A stretch of 64,000 bases of DNA from Natribaculum luteum. GTDB taxonomy: Archaea > Halobacteriota > Halobacteria > Halobacteriales > Natrialbaceae. Made by a program: the position numbers and the translations under genes. The stretch's first letter is position 1, and the number at the start of each line of letters is the position of its first letter. Location of the stretch: positions 868,001 through 932,000 of the forward strand of contig NZ_CP095397.1 in assembly GCF_023008545.1 (NCBI RefSeq), given 5' to 3'. Under the pieces are notes generated by a model, which saw only the letters and a program-made list of their open reading frames with translations, was not told the origin of the DNA and made no database searches. Shown piece after piece: positions 42,892-51,753 of the stretch.

Positions 42892-43401
42892 TTAGTTCCC
42901 CTCCTTGAGCCGCCAGCCGTGCCCACGCTGATATTCAACCTGTCCGTTTTCGGCTAAGGAGTACAGTCGATTCTCGATTTGTCGTTGGAGGTGTTGAGCG
43001 ACATCGTCGCTAGCGGAGATTCGTTCGAGGAGTTCGTCTAGTGATTGATACCGCTCGTTCAGAACACGAGTGACGAGGTCATCGATACTGAGGTGGGTTC
43101 GACCACCGCCACTTTGTCGAGCCTCTTCGAGTTGGGCTTGGAGGTCGTCGATTTTGTTCTGGAGCTGCTTGACTGTCTGGTCCTGTGTTTGGATGAAGGG
43201 TGCGCCGCTGTCTCGGTACATCCGGGCTTCTTGAATCAGGTCGTAGAGGTAACGGCTAAGGCTGGACCCTTCGTGTTCAGCTTCTTCCCACCATTCCTCT
43301 TTGTGCTGTTTGGCGGGGAAGAGCTCTGCTCGGGTCGTGTTCTCGTGAAGCGTTTGAAAGTCCCGTTCGTCGCTAGGGCTGTCCATAGACGTCTCTGTCA
43401 T
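42892..43401 (-). CDS. ribbon-helix-helix/coiled-coil partner of integrase 3
   Basis: 169 residues. FPAKQHKEEWWEEAEHEGSS followed by LSRYLYDLIQEARMYR is a ribbon-helix-helix-like segment; a heptad coiled coil (QTVKQLQNKIDDLQAQLEEA) follows, and the C-terminus (IENRLYSLAENGQVEYQRGH, GWRLKEG) is a winged-helix-like piece. The stop is 1 nt from the integrase start, so the two are coupled. Such genes often precede integrases in haloarchaeal elements and may act as directionality or copy-control factors. Confidence 0.65.
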   Translation of the reverse strand: MTETSMDSPSDERDFQTLHENTTRAELFPAKQHKEEWWEEAEHEGSSLSRYLYDLIQEARMYRDSGAPFIQTQDQTVKQLQNKIDDLQAQLEEARQSGGGRTHLSIDDLVTRVLNERYQSLDELLERISASDDVAQHLQRQIENRLYSLAENGQVEYQRGHGWRLKEGN

Positions 43402-43509
43402 GCTATAATCTCCAAATGGTAATTGGGCTGTTAGGTTAAAGATATTACCGGTAGAAACGCGGTCTATGTCCCTATTTTAGAGGAAAACGATGGTTCGGAC
43501 TGCTTCGTC

Positions 43510-43713
43510 TCAACCGTTGTTATGGCGTTGCCAGCGAGCTTCTTGAACGAGTTCAACTAGATAGCGACTCAGGCTGATTCCCTGTTCGTCGGCTTCTTGC
43601 TGCCATTGGCCTTTGTGCTGGCGGTGACAGTAGATATCGACGCTGGTCATTCCTTCGCCTAATCCCTTGTTGTCGTCCATCGGTCGACGGGGCGCTAATG
43701 GTGCATCAGTCAT
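43510..43713 (-). CDS. small ribbon-helix-helix protein
   Basis: 67 residues. HRQHKGQWQQEADEQGISLS then RYLVELVQEARWQR matches the first domain of the 42892-43401 protein (QHKxxWxxEAxxxGxSLSRYLxxLxQEAR), without its coiled coil and C-terminal part. Likely a DNA-binding dimer that regulates the same element, perhaps antagonising the longer paralogue. Confidence 0.65.
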   Translation of the reverse strand: MTDAPLAPRRPMDDNKGLGEGMTSVDIYCHRQHKGQWQQEADEQGISLSRYLVELVQEARWQRHNNG

Positions 43714-43772
43714 CGAGAATCGCCATTTGGTCGGATGGTTGTCAGGATATTAATGATACTGCTCGGTTGAGA

Positions 43773-45617
43773 TTACGCGTCTTGAGTCTCCTCGGGGCCA
43801 AATTTATTCAACAGGTCTTCAATGATGAGTTCTTCGCGCTTCTCGATGAATTCGGGGAAGTCCTCTAAGCGGTGGAGGTCCTCGTCCTGGGGGATGTGAT
43901 GCTTCTCGAAGTAAGAGTCATCCTGGGATTCCAGCCAGTCAAGGAAGGAATGGCCACTCTTTGAGCGGTTTTCGTTCTCGTTGAGAAGCTGGAGGTTGCC
44001 GATTCGGTCTTTGAGTTCCACATATCGGTCTGCCTCAACAGGGTCTAGTCCGTAGTCTTGAACCAGCGTTTCCGTATCGAACTGGTCCTGTGGGAAGATG
44101 TGGTCGACATCATGGCGTGTGTTACTCCGGGCTGGTCCGGGATGGTAAAGCAGCGAGAGGAACGAGAAGGTCTTTCGACTCCCGTATTCGAGGCTGTCGA
44201 GTTGCAGTTCCAGTAGGTCGCGGTCGAATCTGGAGACACGCCCATCGCTTCGTAGTTCACGGTGAATCTCGTCGCCGGGGAACGTCATAGCAGGCGCAGT
44301 CTGCATTAGTGACCGCGCTCGTTCGATGGCTCCTCGACCGACAGAGAACGTGCCGTTGAGAATTGACGTACAGAGCCATTGGTGAATCTCTTCTCTAGCC
44401 GAAATCTCCTCGTGACCGCTACTCCATTCGAGGTTCGGATTGTCGTTGATATAGAAGAAATATGCAACCGGAACGAGGGCATTCCGACTCGTGAGACTGC
44501 GAGAGTCAAGACCGAAGTCAACAATGAGGTCAACGGCGTTTCGTACTGCCTGCTGCATTTTTCCGTTGTCTGTCCAAGTCTGCTTCATCCTCTGGAGGTT
44601 CGACTGGTTGAAGTGACGGACTGATTCAGAGGTCGGCAGGTCGGAGCACATCAGGAGATTGCGAAGCGCGAAGTCGATATCGAAGCTAAACCCAGCGTCC
44701 TGGCGTCGACGATTCAGGTCGTCGATGAACTCTGTAATCTCCTCTCGGGCATTGATGGCGTCCGCACCGTCTCCATTCGCCCACTGAGCAGTTGCGATGG
44801 AGAGCAGGACTTCGGAGGTACTGAGTTGGGTTCCGCCGCGATTTGTCCGGATGAACATATCCAGAACCTTCCCCAAGTCGTCCTCTTCTTTCTCGTCGTA
44901 GTTGATGAGACTGCGTTCGTGAACAGCGCGATAGAGGGCAGTGAGATTCTTGTTGATGAACTTCCACTGCGAGGGATGGTCGATATCCTGCTCAGAGAGT
45001 TCGGCATCAATCTCTTCGGTGATATCGTGAATGCCATCGTATTCGTTGAGTTCGAGGATGTCCTTAGCCCGATACCAATATTCGTTCTCGGACATCTCGG
45101 GGTCAGTTTTGAACTCGAACTCATACCGCATCTTGAGGTCGTCGTCGCTAACCTCGTTGGGGTCAGAGAGAACGTTGAGATAGAGTTGCTTTCGGTCCCA
45201 TGCGTTCGGATTGGTCCGATGGCGGTGTTTTTGCTTGGTCGTCAGCGTTCCCTGTAATCCAATGTAGAGCGCGGTGAGTCGCTGTTGGCCGTCGAGGACT
45301 AACTGAACCCCGTTGGGGACGTCCTCGTAGTCTTCGACCTCAGGGTTACGGTGGTGGACGTTTCCTAAGCTCTCCGGGTGGACGGGGTCAGTGACGTAGT
45401 GCTGAACGAACTTGTATTTGATTTGCTCTTGAGCGAGGTCGCCCCGAACCCGCCAAAAGAGGAGGGAACCGATTGGATAGTCTCGGAGGATGGAGTCGAA
45501 GAGTTGGATGATTTGTTCTTCGGTCCAGACGAATTCCCGTTGGATAGCAGGGACGAAGGTCGCCGTATTGAGTTCCTGAATGGCATTGGCGATGGTTTTA
45601 GATTGAAAACTCATTGA
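43773..45617 (-). CDS. DUF262/DUF1524 (GmrSD-like) HNH nuclease protein
   Basis: I chose the ATG at 45617 because DUF262 proteins begin close to the FVPAIQREFVWTEEQI segment. 614 residues. The N-terminal DUF262 domain has the ParB-like nucleotide-binding box VLDGQQRLTALYIG (D108-R112). The C-terminal DUF1524 domain has an HNH-type HDVDHIFPQDQF at about residue 500 and a later NLQLLNENENRSKSGHSF. GmrSD-type proteins use NTP hydrolysis to control cleavage of modified DNA, and related DUF262 nucleases act in phage defence. Last gene of a three-gene minus-strand run with 45674-46384 and 46391-47497. Confidence 0.88.
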   Translation of the reverse strand, partial: SMSFQSKTIANAIQELNTATFVPAIQREFVWTEEQIIQLFDSILRDYPIGSLLFWRVRGDLAQEQIKYKFVQHYVTDPVHPESLGNVHHRNPEVEDYEDVPNGVQLVLDGQQRLTALYIGLQGTLTTKQKHRHRTNPNAWDRKQLYLNVLSDPNEVSDDDLKMRYEFEFKTDPEMSENEYWYRAKDILELNEYDGIHDITEEIDAELSEQDIDHPSQWKFINKNLTALYRAVHERSLINYDEKEEDDLGKVLDMFIRTNRGGTQLSTSEVLLSIATAQWANGDGADAINAREEITEFIDDLNRRRQDAGFSFDIDFALRNLLMCSDLPTSESVRHFNQSNLQRMKQTWTDNGKMQQAVRNAVDLIVDFGLDSRSLTSRNALVPVAYFFYINDNPNLEWSSGHEEISAREEIHQWLCTSILNGTFSVGRGAIERARSLMQTAPAMTFPGDEIHRELRSDGRVSRFDRDLLELQLDSLEYGSRKTFSFLSLLYHPGPARSNTRHDVDHIFPQDQFDTETLVQDYGLDPVEADRYVELKDRIGNLQLLNENENRSKSGHSFLDWLESQDDSYFEKHHIPQDEDLHRLEDFPEFIEKREELIIEDLLNKFGPEETQDA

Positions 45618-45673
45618 CCCGATACTGGCGTGACCCAGCACTAAAATACTCCCGTTGGTGACTGTTGATTACG

Positions 45674-46384
45674 CTATACCGATTCCGTGTTCTCGATAGC
45701 CGCACTCACATCATCAAGGAATGCAGGGTCGTAGTCCTCATCGACGTGATTCACGTTCCACAGTCCCGATTTGCGGATTTTCTCGCTCCGACTGTGTTTG
45801 CCGAGCCAGTCGTCTGAGCGAGCATCAACGGCGTCTCGCTGGTAGTTACTGAGGAGTGCAATCGTATTTTGCTCGATGTAGGCCCGCTGGCTATCGGCGC
45901 TCGGTTCATCGTCGACATTCAGCCAGAGGAACGGCAGGTCCCGAAGATAGTCGCTCACTCGCTGCTCCATCTCGAGTTCGCTGAGTCGCCGTTCCCGTTT
46001 CGCGCTCGAACCCTCGCCCCAGTGGGGATACTCGGTGTGCAAGGAGTCACGCTCTACGAAGGCCTCACCAACTCGCTTTCTGAATACCGAGCCTCGATGG
46101 TTCCCACCTCCTTCGTAGGTTCCGCGCATCGCTCCCCGGTGCGTCCGAAGTCGGTTCCAAAGTGACGTACTGCTTCCTTCGGAGACGGCATGAGTCCCGA
46201 TGCGAGTAATTCGAAGTTGGTCGCCAGACTCTCGGTATTCGTCCGGTGCGAAGAAGATGTAGACGCCCCGGTCGGGCCAGTCCATGTAGCCAGTGCAATC
46301 CTTGAGCTTCTGTTTGCCTCCGACTGTTTCCTCTAGCTCTTCGAGAAGCCAATACAGACGCTCGATATCCTCTTCTCTCGTCAT
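45674..46384 (-). CDS. GIY-YIG-like nuclease
   Basis: 236 residues. GVYIFF (40-45) and TRIGTH (60-65) fit the GIY and YIG strands, followed by a helix with SLWNRLRTHRG (R78, R80, H82) in the place of the conserved arginine and histidine. YIEQNTIALLSNY near 168-180 supplies the metal-binding glutamate and a following asparagine. An insertion (GGGNHRGSVFRKRVGEA) lies between. It is 6 nt downstream of the zinc-ribbon gene and 56 nt upstream of the DUF262 gene, so it is probably co-expressed with both. Confidence 0.65.
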   Translation of the reverse strand: MTREEDIERLYWLLEELEETVGGKQKLKDCTGYMDWPDRGVYIFFAPDEYRESGDQLRITRIGTHAVSEGSSTSLWNRLRTHRGAMRGTYEGGGNHRGSVFRKRVGEAFVERDSLHTEYPHWGEGSSAKRERRLSELEMEQRVSDYLRDLPFLWLNVDDEPSADSQRAYIEQNTIALLSNYQRDAVDARSDDWLGKHSRSEKIRKSGLWNVNHVDEDYDPAFLDDVSAAIENTESV

Positions 46385-46390
46385 ATCTGT

Positions 46391-47497
46391 TCAGTTCTCT
46401 TCGTTCGGCAATTGAAATGGTTCTGTGTTGTCGATGTACATTGCTTCTGAATCTCGAGGAGCCTTCGCACCAACGACGAGGCAGCCGAAGCAGTACGAGA
46501 CAGTAAGCGTCTCTCCGTGTATTCCTTCTTCAAAGAATCCTCCTTGTTGGGCTGCAATTTGCTCAGCAAACTGCCCCTCGGTCATTTCCTGCATATCTGG
46601 TTCGTACGTGAACCGGTTCTGACCGAGAGCTACCGTCGGCTGATTACATTTTGGACAATCCCAACTCTTCCCTTCGGAGTACGACTCCTCGACTGAGTCT
46701 ATAACCCTCCCTTGTATATCAGAGAACGAATCGTCACTTCGGATTGATTCGGTATCTGAATCGAATAGCACTGAATCGGTGTGTAATTTCGCGTGGTCCC
46801 CCATCACCGAGTGAATCGCAGTAAGATAGCGTCGGTTCATCTTTAGACTATACTCATCGAGGTCCCCGGCGAGACGAGTAAAATCTGGGAGACTCGGTAC
46901 GCCTTTGCAATAGTGGCTATAGACCGCGTTGAGGAGATGATAATAGAGGGCTTCTTTGGCTGATTTGATATCATTCACCCGGTCGTACCATTGGGAGAAC
47001 GCGGGAGCGTCGACATTCTCGTAGTCCTGCTCGGCAGAGACAATGACAGGAACATCGATTTCGGACTTTTGCTCGTTCCTGTCGGTGGCTGCAAACACGA
47101 GGTCGATGCTCGCGGGGTCACTCCATCCAGATTTCCCGTCCGTTGAGTGGCCGTGCTTGAGGAAATCGCTAACGTCTTTCTCAACTTCGAGTACTTTCTG
47201 CTCGCTGTCGTGAACTACTTCGTAGTCTCCACGCTTTCCGGATACTTTCTTATCGAGATTGGCGTGAATGTTGATGCCAATTTCACCACCGAATTCCTCG
47301 AGGTAGTACTTTACCCAGTACTCTCGGCTAACTGATTGAGGATGCTGGTCGTAGTCATTAGAGTCGGAGTCAACCGAGTTCCGGAGTCTGGTGAGAATTT
47401 CATCGCCCTTCTCGTCGCTTAGATTGTACCTGTAGACGCTTGCATAGCCACCTCCAGGCCATGCTTTTCTGATTTTCTTGTTGCGTGTCAGGTCCAT
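46391..47497 (-). CDS. hypothetical zinc-ribbon protein of a defence-like operon
   Basis: Start at ATG 47497 (MDLTRNKKIRKAW); an in-frame ATG 24 nt upstream is less likely. 368 residues. A mixed N-terminal domain (GGYASVYRYNLSDEKGDEIL), a middle with DVPVIVSAEQDYENVDAPAF and a helical part are followed by a split zinc ribbon, CPKC near residue 280 and CFGC near residue 335. No catalytic motif seen. First gene of the run leading to the GIY-YIG-like and DUF262 proteins; a sensor or specificity role is a guess from that position. Confidence 0.6.
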   Translation of the reverse strand: MDLTRNKKIRKAWPGGGYASVYRYNLSDEKGDEILTRLRNSVDSDSNDYDQHPQSVSREYWVKYYLEEFGGEIGINIHANLDKKVSGKRGDYEVVHDSEQKVLEVEKDVSDFLKHGHSTDGKSGWSDPASIDLVFAATDRNEQKSEIDVPVIVSAEQDYENVDAPAFSQWYDRVNDIKSAKEALYYHLLNAVYSHYCKGVPSLPDFTRLAGDLDEYSLKMNRRYLTAIHSVMGDHAKLHTDSVLFDSDTESIRSDDSFSDIQGRVIDSVEESYSEGKSWDCPKCNQPTVALGQNRFTYEPDMQEMTEGQFAEQIAAQQGGFFEEGIHGETLTVSYCFGCLVVGAKAPRDSEAMYIDNTEPFQLPNEEN

Positions 47498-47582
47498 AGA
47501 GGTTCCTTTGGTGATGAACAACTTAACTTGATAGCACGGTCATCTCGTAGGATATACGATTCATCGGGAGACATCGGGAACT

Positions 47583-48305
47583 ATGGAACCGGACGTACTG
47601 GTCGTCTCACCTTGTTCTGGCAGCAAGCGATACGACGCAGTAGCTGACTGTAGACGAGTCGACGAGAAGTCAAGGAAGGCATTGAATGAGGAGTTCCCCG
47701 AGTCTGTCGCTTCGGCGGCTGAGATGTATACGGGAAGAGAACACGGCCATATCCAGTCTGCCTTAGAACGGCTTTCGGAGGTCGCCAACGTCGATTGGCG
47801 TATCATCTCCGCCGGATTTGGGGTGCTTGCCTCGAGTACAGAGATTCCCTCCTATGAGTGCACGTTTAACGAAATCGAGCAGGTTCGAGAACGAGCAGAA
47901 AGATTTGGGCTAGACGCAGAGGAGCTGACCAACAACGGGTTGGTAGCTGCCGTCAGTCGAGAGAAGAATATCCCTCAAGACCTCCGGCAAATCTTTGCCG
48001 AAGGCTATGACTTGGTCTTCGTCGCATTGGGAACCAAGTATCTGATTGCTGCTCAGGAAGCGTTGACGTCATTGCCGGAAGAGACGGCTGCATTTGCATT
48101 CGCGTCTAAGGGGAGCAGAGAGTACATCGGGGACTGCTATTGGATTCCTGCAACCGAGTCTGAGCGGAGCCAACTTGGGACAACGTGGCTTGAACTTCGA
48201 GGGAGAGAATTACTCACTTTGGCCCAGAGTATCGTGAATCAGCAGGACCTCGAACGAATACAAGAGAATCCCGAAAGGGCACGAGAACTGAGTATTCCAA
48301 GCTAA
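47583..48305 (+). CDS. DUF6884-like protein
   Basis: 240 residues. The start VLVVSPCSGSKRYDA, the segment AAEMYTGREHGHIQSAL and the block DWRIISAGFGVLASSTEIPS followed by YECTF reproduce the order seen in DUF6884/YaaA-type proteins (C-S-x-SK, Y-x-G, ILSA-x-G, Y-x-x-T). In such proteins these residues form a nucleotide- or base-binding site, and relatives occur near DNA-modification genes. Convergent with and overlapping (4 nt) the DUF429 gene. Precise reaction unknown. Confidence 0.6.
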   Translation: MEPDVLVVSPCSGSKRYDAVADCRRVDEKSRKALNEEFPESVASAAEMYTGREHGHIQSALERLSEVANVDWRIISAGFGVLASSTEIPSYECTFNEIEQVRERAERFGLDAEELTNNGLVAAVSREKNIPQDLRQIFAEGYDLVFVALGTKYLIAAQEALTSLPEETAAFAFASKGSREYIGDCYWIPATESERSQLGTTWLELRGRELLTLAQSIVNQQDLERIQENPERARELSIPS

Positions 48306-49057
48306 TCGATATTGGGCCAGAATATAATCTCCATCTCTCTTCCCCGAACGTCATCGTATTCTGGGCTGGATTCTTTCGGAAGCCGTGGTGGATTCTCCCC
48401 GCATTCTCTGGCGGTGAGTGCTGCGACCATCGCATCTAAAATATCGTCTCGTCCACTCTTCCCGATTACCGGAGCCCACTCAGGCTCTGTGAATGTCTCC
48501 ACAGCTTCCTCATAGAGACCACGGGCATCAGTAAGATGGTTCGAGAGTAAGCCGAGTCGCTCTTCGATTCCTTCCTCTGTCTTCTTCCCGTGCGTCATGG
48601 GTTCTCCATCGTTGAGAGCCCAAAAACAAATCTCGGGGTGTGTTTCCCTGATATCGGTATCCCCTATTTTTCCCGCGAACATCTCAAAGAACTCGTCGAC
48701 TTCTTGGATTCGAGGAACGATAGCCCACGCCTGGTTTTGTACGCTGAAATCTAGGGCTTTCTGGGCCTGTTTTGCCTCTTTGATGTTCTGAGCTTCGACA
48801 CCTTCGCGTATGGGTGTGTAGAAGACGCTATTCCCTCTTTTTGAGCCGAGAGCTTGTTTTGCTTCGATGTCGCACGCTCTTTTTCCATTTGAACTCAGCC
48901 CAATTGGGATATCGATGAGTAGCCTATCCGCATCACGCTGATGGTGCCAAAGGTTGTATATCGAGGGATAGAAGTCCATATTAGCGTCGTCTCTATCAGT
49001 TAGACAGAAAGCAAACCAACCATTAGAAGCCCAGTCAACACCGATGTATTTGCTCAT
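48302..49057 (-). CDS. DUF429 RNase H-fold protein
   Basis: 251 residues. IGVDWASNGWFAFCL is the first strand pair with the RNase H-fold aspartate; LLIDIPIGL carries the second acidic residue; ETHPEICFWALNDGEPM (E followed by HPE) and the late GRDDILDAMVAALTA complete the DUF429 pattern. DUF429 proteins are predicted nucleases often found in defence islands. Its 3' end overlaps the end of the convergent DUF6884-like gene. Confidence 0.8.
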   Translation of the reverse strand: MSKYIGVDWASNGWFAFCLTDRDDANMDFYPSIYNLWHHQRDADRLLIDIPIGLSSNGKRACDIEAKQALGSKRGNSVFYTPIREGVEAQNIKEAKQAQKALDFSVQNQAWAIVPRIQEVDEFFEMFAGKIGDTDIRETHPEICFWALNDGEPMTHGKKTEEGIEERLGLLSNHLTDARGLYEEAVETFTEPEWAPVIGKSGRDDILDAMVAALTARECGENPPRLPKESSPEYDDVRGREMEIIFWPNID

Positions 49058-49128
49058 TGGTAATTTAGTCTAATATTAGACTTATCAACCCTATGCTACG
49101 GCCGGTAACTTGTTTTGAATATCTAATA

Positions 49129-50388
49129 TTAAACTAGTTCCATCGGTTCAATATCCTTGACATAGTCTGGACAGTTACCTCCACCGAAGAGTTGGTTCCG
49201 AATCGCTCTTTGTAGCAGAACTAGGGTTGCTCGGTAATCGTCCCAGAGGTCACTTGAGCTGACATCTGGAGCGCCATGAGCTAAATAATTCCGAGATTTA
49301 TAATAAAAATACTCCGGGACAGTATTTCCCATCTTAGGGTCATAGGTGCCAGAGATTGAAACTAAATCAGTCACATCTACTTGGAGGTCGTTGACAAGTT
49401 TCTCTATTTTTGCCTTTGTTCCGCCTGAAGGTGTGTTCCCTCCTGCATTTCTAAGAGCGAACAGCTCAATGGCATTTGCCAAGGTCATAAACTCACCCTC
49501 TACCGTACGGGTTGAATTAATTGTATCAACATAGTATCCGATAATCTGTTTTAATCGCAAGTCATTTCGCACGGAGGCAGTGTACGAGTCGTAGACTTCT
49601 TCTAAGTAATCCGTCTGGAAGATTGGGTGGACTAAACGATGACTAGTAAAACTACCGCCAATATCGCAGGCTCCTCGTGAATTGAATACACGAATGAAGT
49701 CAAGTGATTCTTCGTGGGTCTCAATAGATTCTCCATCTACCTGTACCAATTCTGCCTTTATTGGCGCTCCTTTGACACCTTGGACAAATGAGAGTAGCTC
49801 AAGTATCTTAAGCAGCTTTCGTTTTGCCGTTCGTAATTGACGTTCAATGTCTCCGTTGACCTCTTGCTCAATTTGAATTTTCGCCGTAAGAACCGGTGTT
49901 TTGTGGGTTTTGATGAATTTAATTCTTTCATCCGTCGTAGCAAGGTTTATTGCAGTAGCTTCCCAGTCCACTCTCTTAATTAACGTCCTTGCATCTGTCT
50001 GAGAGGTCCCGATGTCTGGATTGAAACAAAGAAGGTCGAATTCAAATGTCGTCGACTCATCTACAAATGTGTAACCATCACATCCGTCAATTGTCGCTTC
50101 TGATGGGCCCTCTAACTCAACTATCTCGTACTCAGAAGGCTTCCCTGTAACATGCTGTGCACTAATCTTCTTAGCAAATACATTCTTTAAAATGATTTCA
50201 CTCCCGTCGTCAGTCTGCCCCTTGACTTGGTGATAGGCCTCATTAGGATGCTGCTGATACTCAAAGCTTGAATCTACCCTCAATTCAAGTAGCCCTGCTT
50301 CCGTGATAGAAAACTGCACGGGTCGAGATACCCCTTCGATTTCTAACTCAAGGTTGATATTCCAGTACTCATCAGATGGGTCAATCAT
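49129..50388 (-). CDS. HEPN-domain protein, ApeA-like candidate abortive-infection RNase
   Basis: 419 residues. The N-terminal two-thirds is beta-rich then mixed (YWNINLELEIEGVSRPVQFS; LECNP-like FELDLLCFNPDIG region). The C-terminal ~170 residues are helical with YYKSRNYLAHGAPD, giving the HEPN active-site motif RxxxxH as R366-N-Y-L-A-H371. A beta-rich sensor plus C-terminal HEPN is the arrangement of ApeA and related anti-phage RNases. Gene is AT-rich compared with its neighbours. Family membership is inferred from the motif and length. Confidence 0.65.
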   Translation of the reverse strand: MIDPSDEYWNINLELEIEGVSRPVQFSITEAGLLELRVDSSFEYQQHPNEAYHQVKGQTDDGSEIILKNVFAKKISAQHVTGKPSEYEIVELEGPSEATIDGCDGYTFVDESTTFEFDLLCFNPDIGTSQTDARTLIKRVDWEATAINLATTDERIKFIKTHKTPVLTAKIQIEQEVNGDIERQLRTAKRKLLKILELLSFVQGVKGAPIKAELVQVDGESIETHEESLDFIRVFNSRGACDIGGSFTSHRLVHPIFQTDYLEEVYDSYTASVRNDLRLKQIIGYYVDTINSTRTVEGEFMTLANAIELFALRNAGGNTPSGGTKAKIEKLVNDLQVDVTDLVSISGTYDPKMGNTVPEYFYYKSRNYLAHGAPDVSSSDLWDDYRATLVLLQRAIRNQLFGGGNCPDYVKDIEPMELV

Positions 50389-50463
50389 AATGATACACCC
50401 TCAGAACTTGGTCAAAGCTATTTCCGTATCTACATTCTGCATCAAAGCAGATTCGCAGAATTC

Positions 50464-51342
50464 TTAGCAGTCGTCGCTACGGTTTGGAAGGCAGTCTGTA
50501 TCGACTGTAGATGTCTCCTTCACTAATTCTTCAACCTCATCCAAGTCCTTGTAGAAGACACAAAGTGCAGACTCCATATCGAACATTGCACTTGGCATAT
50601 CTTTCCCGAGAATGTTGTACGCATAATCTTCGAGAATATCGGTATACTGGGTCGCCTCTTCTGACTCAATCCCGCTCCCAAATATTGCCTCAAATCCCTT
50701 TGATGGATTGCTCCCAGTATCGAAGTACTCTGGCCGAATCTCCTTTGGAGCAATCCACTCGTCCCCATGGACGAATACGACCACTTCTAGCCAGTCAAAC
50801 GCTGATAGAGGTCCGAAGTACGAAATGGACTTCAAAGAGTTCCATGCAGTTTTGAACGTCTTGTGAGCAGCTTCTGAATCATCGACTCCATTATCAAGGA
50901 GGCTGTTTTTTCGATACCGAAGAGTCTCAAAGAACTCGTCAAACGATTCTACTTGTTCTCCTGCAACCGATAGAGAATTTAATGATTGGAATGATTCAGC
51001 GACGTAGGAAGCATTCACTTTTCTGTGCGAGTGTCTGGTATTGTAGGCTGAGAAATCATCTAGGTCACCGCGTTCAGCAGCTGAGACAGCGTCGACAAGA
51101 CTAGTAATTCCCTGATTGGCCACTATCTCATACGGAGTCACGGTCGTCCATCCTCCTGCAATGTAGGAGAAGGTAGCAAGATACGCAGTTTCTGACCTCG
51201 GAGCAAGGTTTTGCTCTGAGAGCCACTCAGATATGTTCGAGAAATGTTCCTTCTCGAACAGGCTTAGGTTTGCTGTATACGCAGCGAACTCTCTACCACG
51301 TTGGGCATTAAGTATCTCGTGAGACGGGAACTCGGACGACAT
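50464..51342 (-). CDS. hypothetical protein of the defence island
   Basis: 292 residues, soluble, mostly helical. Features include FSNISEWLSEQNLAPRSETA, a possible helix-hairpin-helix-like YFGPLSAFDWLEVVVF, and DMPSAMFDMESALCVFYKDL. I do not recognise a family with confidence; the middle slightly recalls base-modification or thymine-hypermodification accessory proteins, but too weakly to name. It begins 6 nt after the membrane-protein gene 51349-51753 and is probably co-transcribed with it. Confidence 0.5.
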   Translation of the reverse strand: MSSEFPSHEILNAQRGREFAAYTANLSLFEKEHFSNISEWLSEQNLAPRSETAYLATFSYIAGGWTTVTPYEIVANQGITSLVDAVSAAERGDLDDFSAYNTRHSHRKVNASYVAESFQSLNSLSVAGEQVESFDEFFETLRYRKNSLLDNGVDDSEAAHKTFKTAWNSLKSISYFGPLSAFDWLEVVVFVHGDEWIAPKEIRPEYFDTGSNPSKGFEAIFGSGIESEEATQYTDILEDYAYNILGKDMPSAMFDMESALCVFYKDLDEVEELVKETSTVDTDCLPNRSDDC

Positions 51343-51348
51343 TGTTCT

Positions 51349-51753
51349 CTATAGCATCCCCTGAATTAACCCTGGCTTGAAAATAAAGATGATACCCAAA
51401 ACGTACACGGACAACGATTTGGCATCCGTGAATGTCCACTCAGCAGCATCATTGACGGCAATCATCCCCAAGATGAGGCCGACACCGAGAATTCTGGTTG
51501 ACCCGTATTGATTAACGATTGACGACCAGAACTGCTCAATGAAGGGTGTAGTCATCGAGACAGCTACTACAGAAACGAGCAGAATGATGAGGGACTCGTA
51601 CTTGTTCCGGAACGAACCACCAGATAGGAAGAACCCGTCTCTCGCTTCATAGAGCCATCCTCCGAGTACCATCATCGACAAGCCGGTTAAGATGGTTCCT
51701 AAGTTCTGCCCGATGAATCCAAATGGCATATTTGTCCAATAGTGATTGGTCAA
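51349..51753 (-). CDS. small polytopic membrane protein of the defence island
   Basis: 134 residues with four hydrophobic segments (LGTILTGLSMMVLGGWLY; LIILLVSVVAVSMTTPFI; ILGVGLILGMIAVND; LSVYVLGIIFIFKPGLI). No domain recognised. Transcribed ahead of the 292-residue soluble protein with a 6-nt gap. A membrane protein paired with a soluble partner is a recurring layout of defence systems that kill by membrane disruption, so this pair deserves attention, but nothing in the sequence proves it. Confidence 0.5.
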   Translation of the reverse strand: MTNHYWTNMPFGFIGQNLGTILTGLSMMVLGGWLYEARDGFFLSGGSFRNKYESLIILLVSVVAVSMTTPFIEQFWSSIVNQYGSTRILGVGLILGMIAVNDAAEWTFTDAKSLSVYVLGIIFIFKPGLIQGML

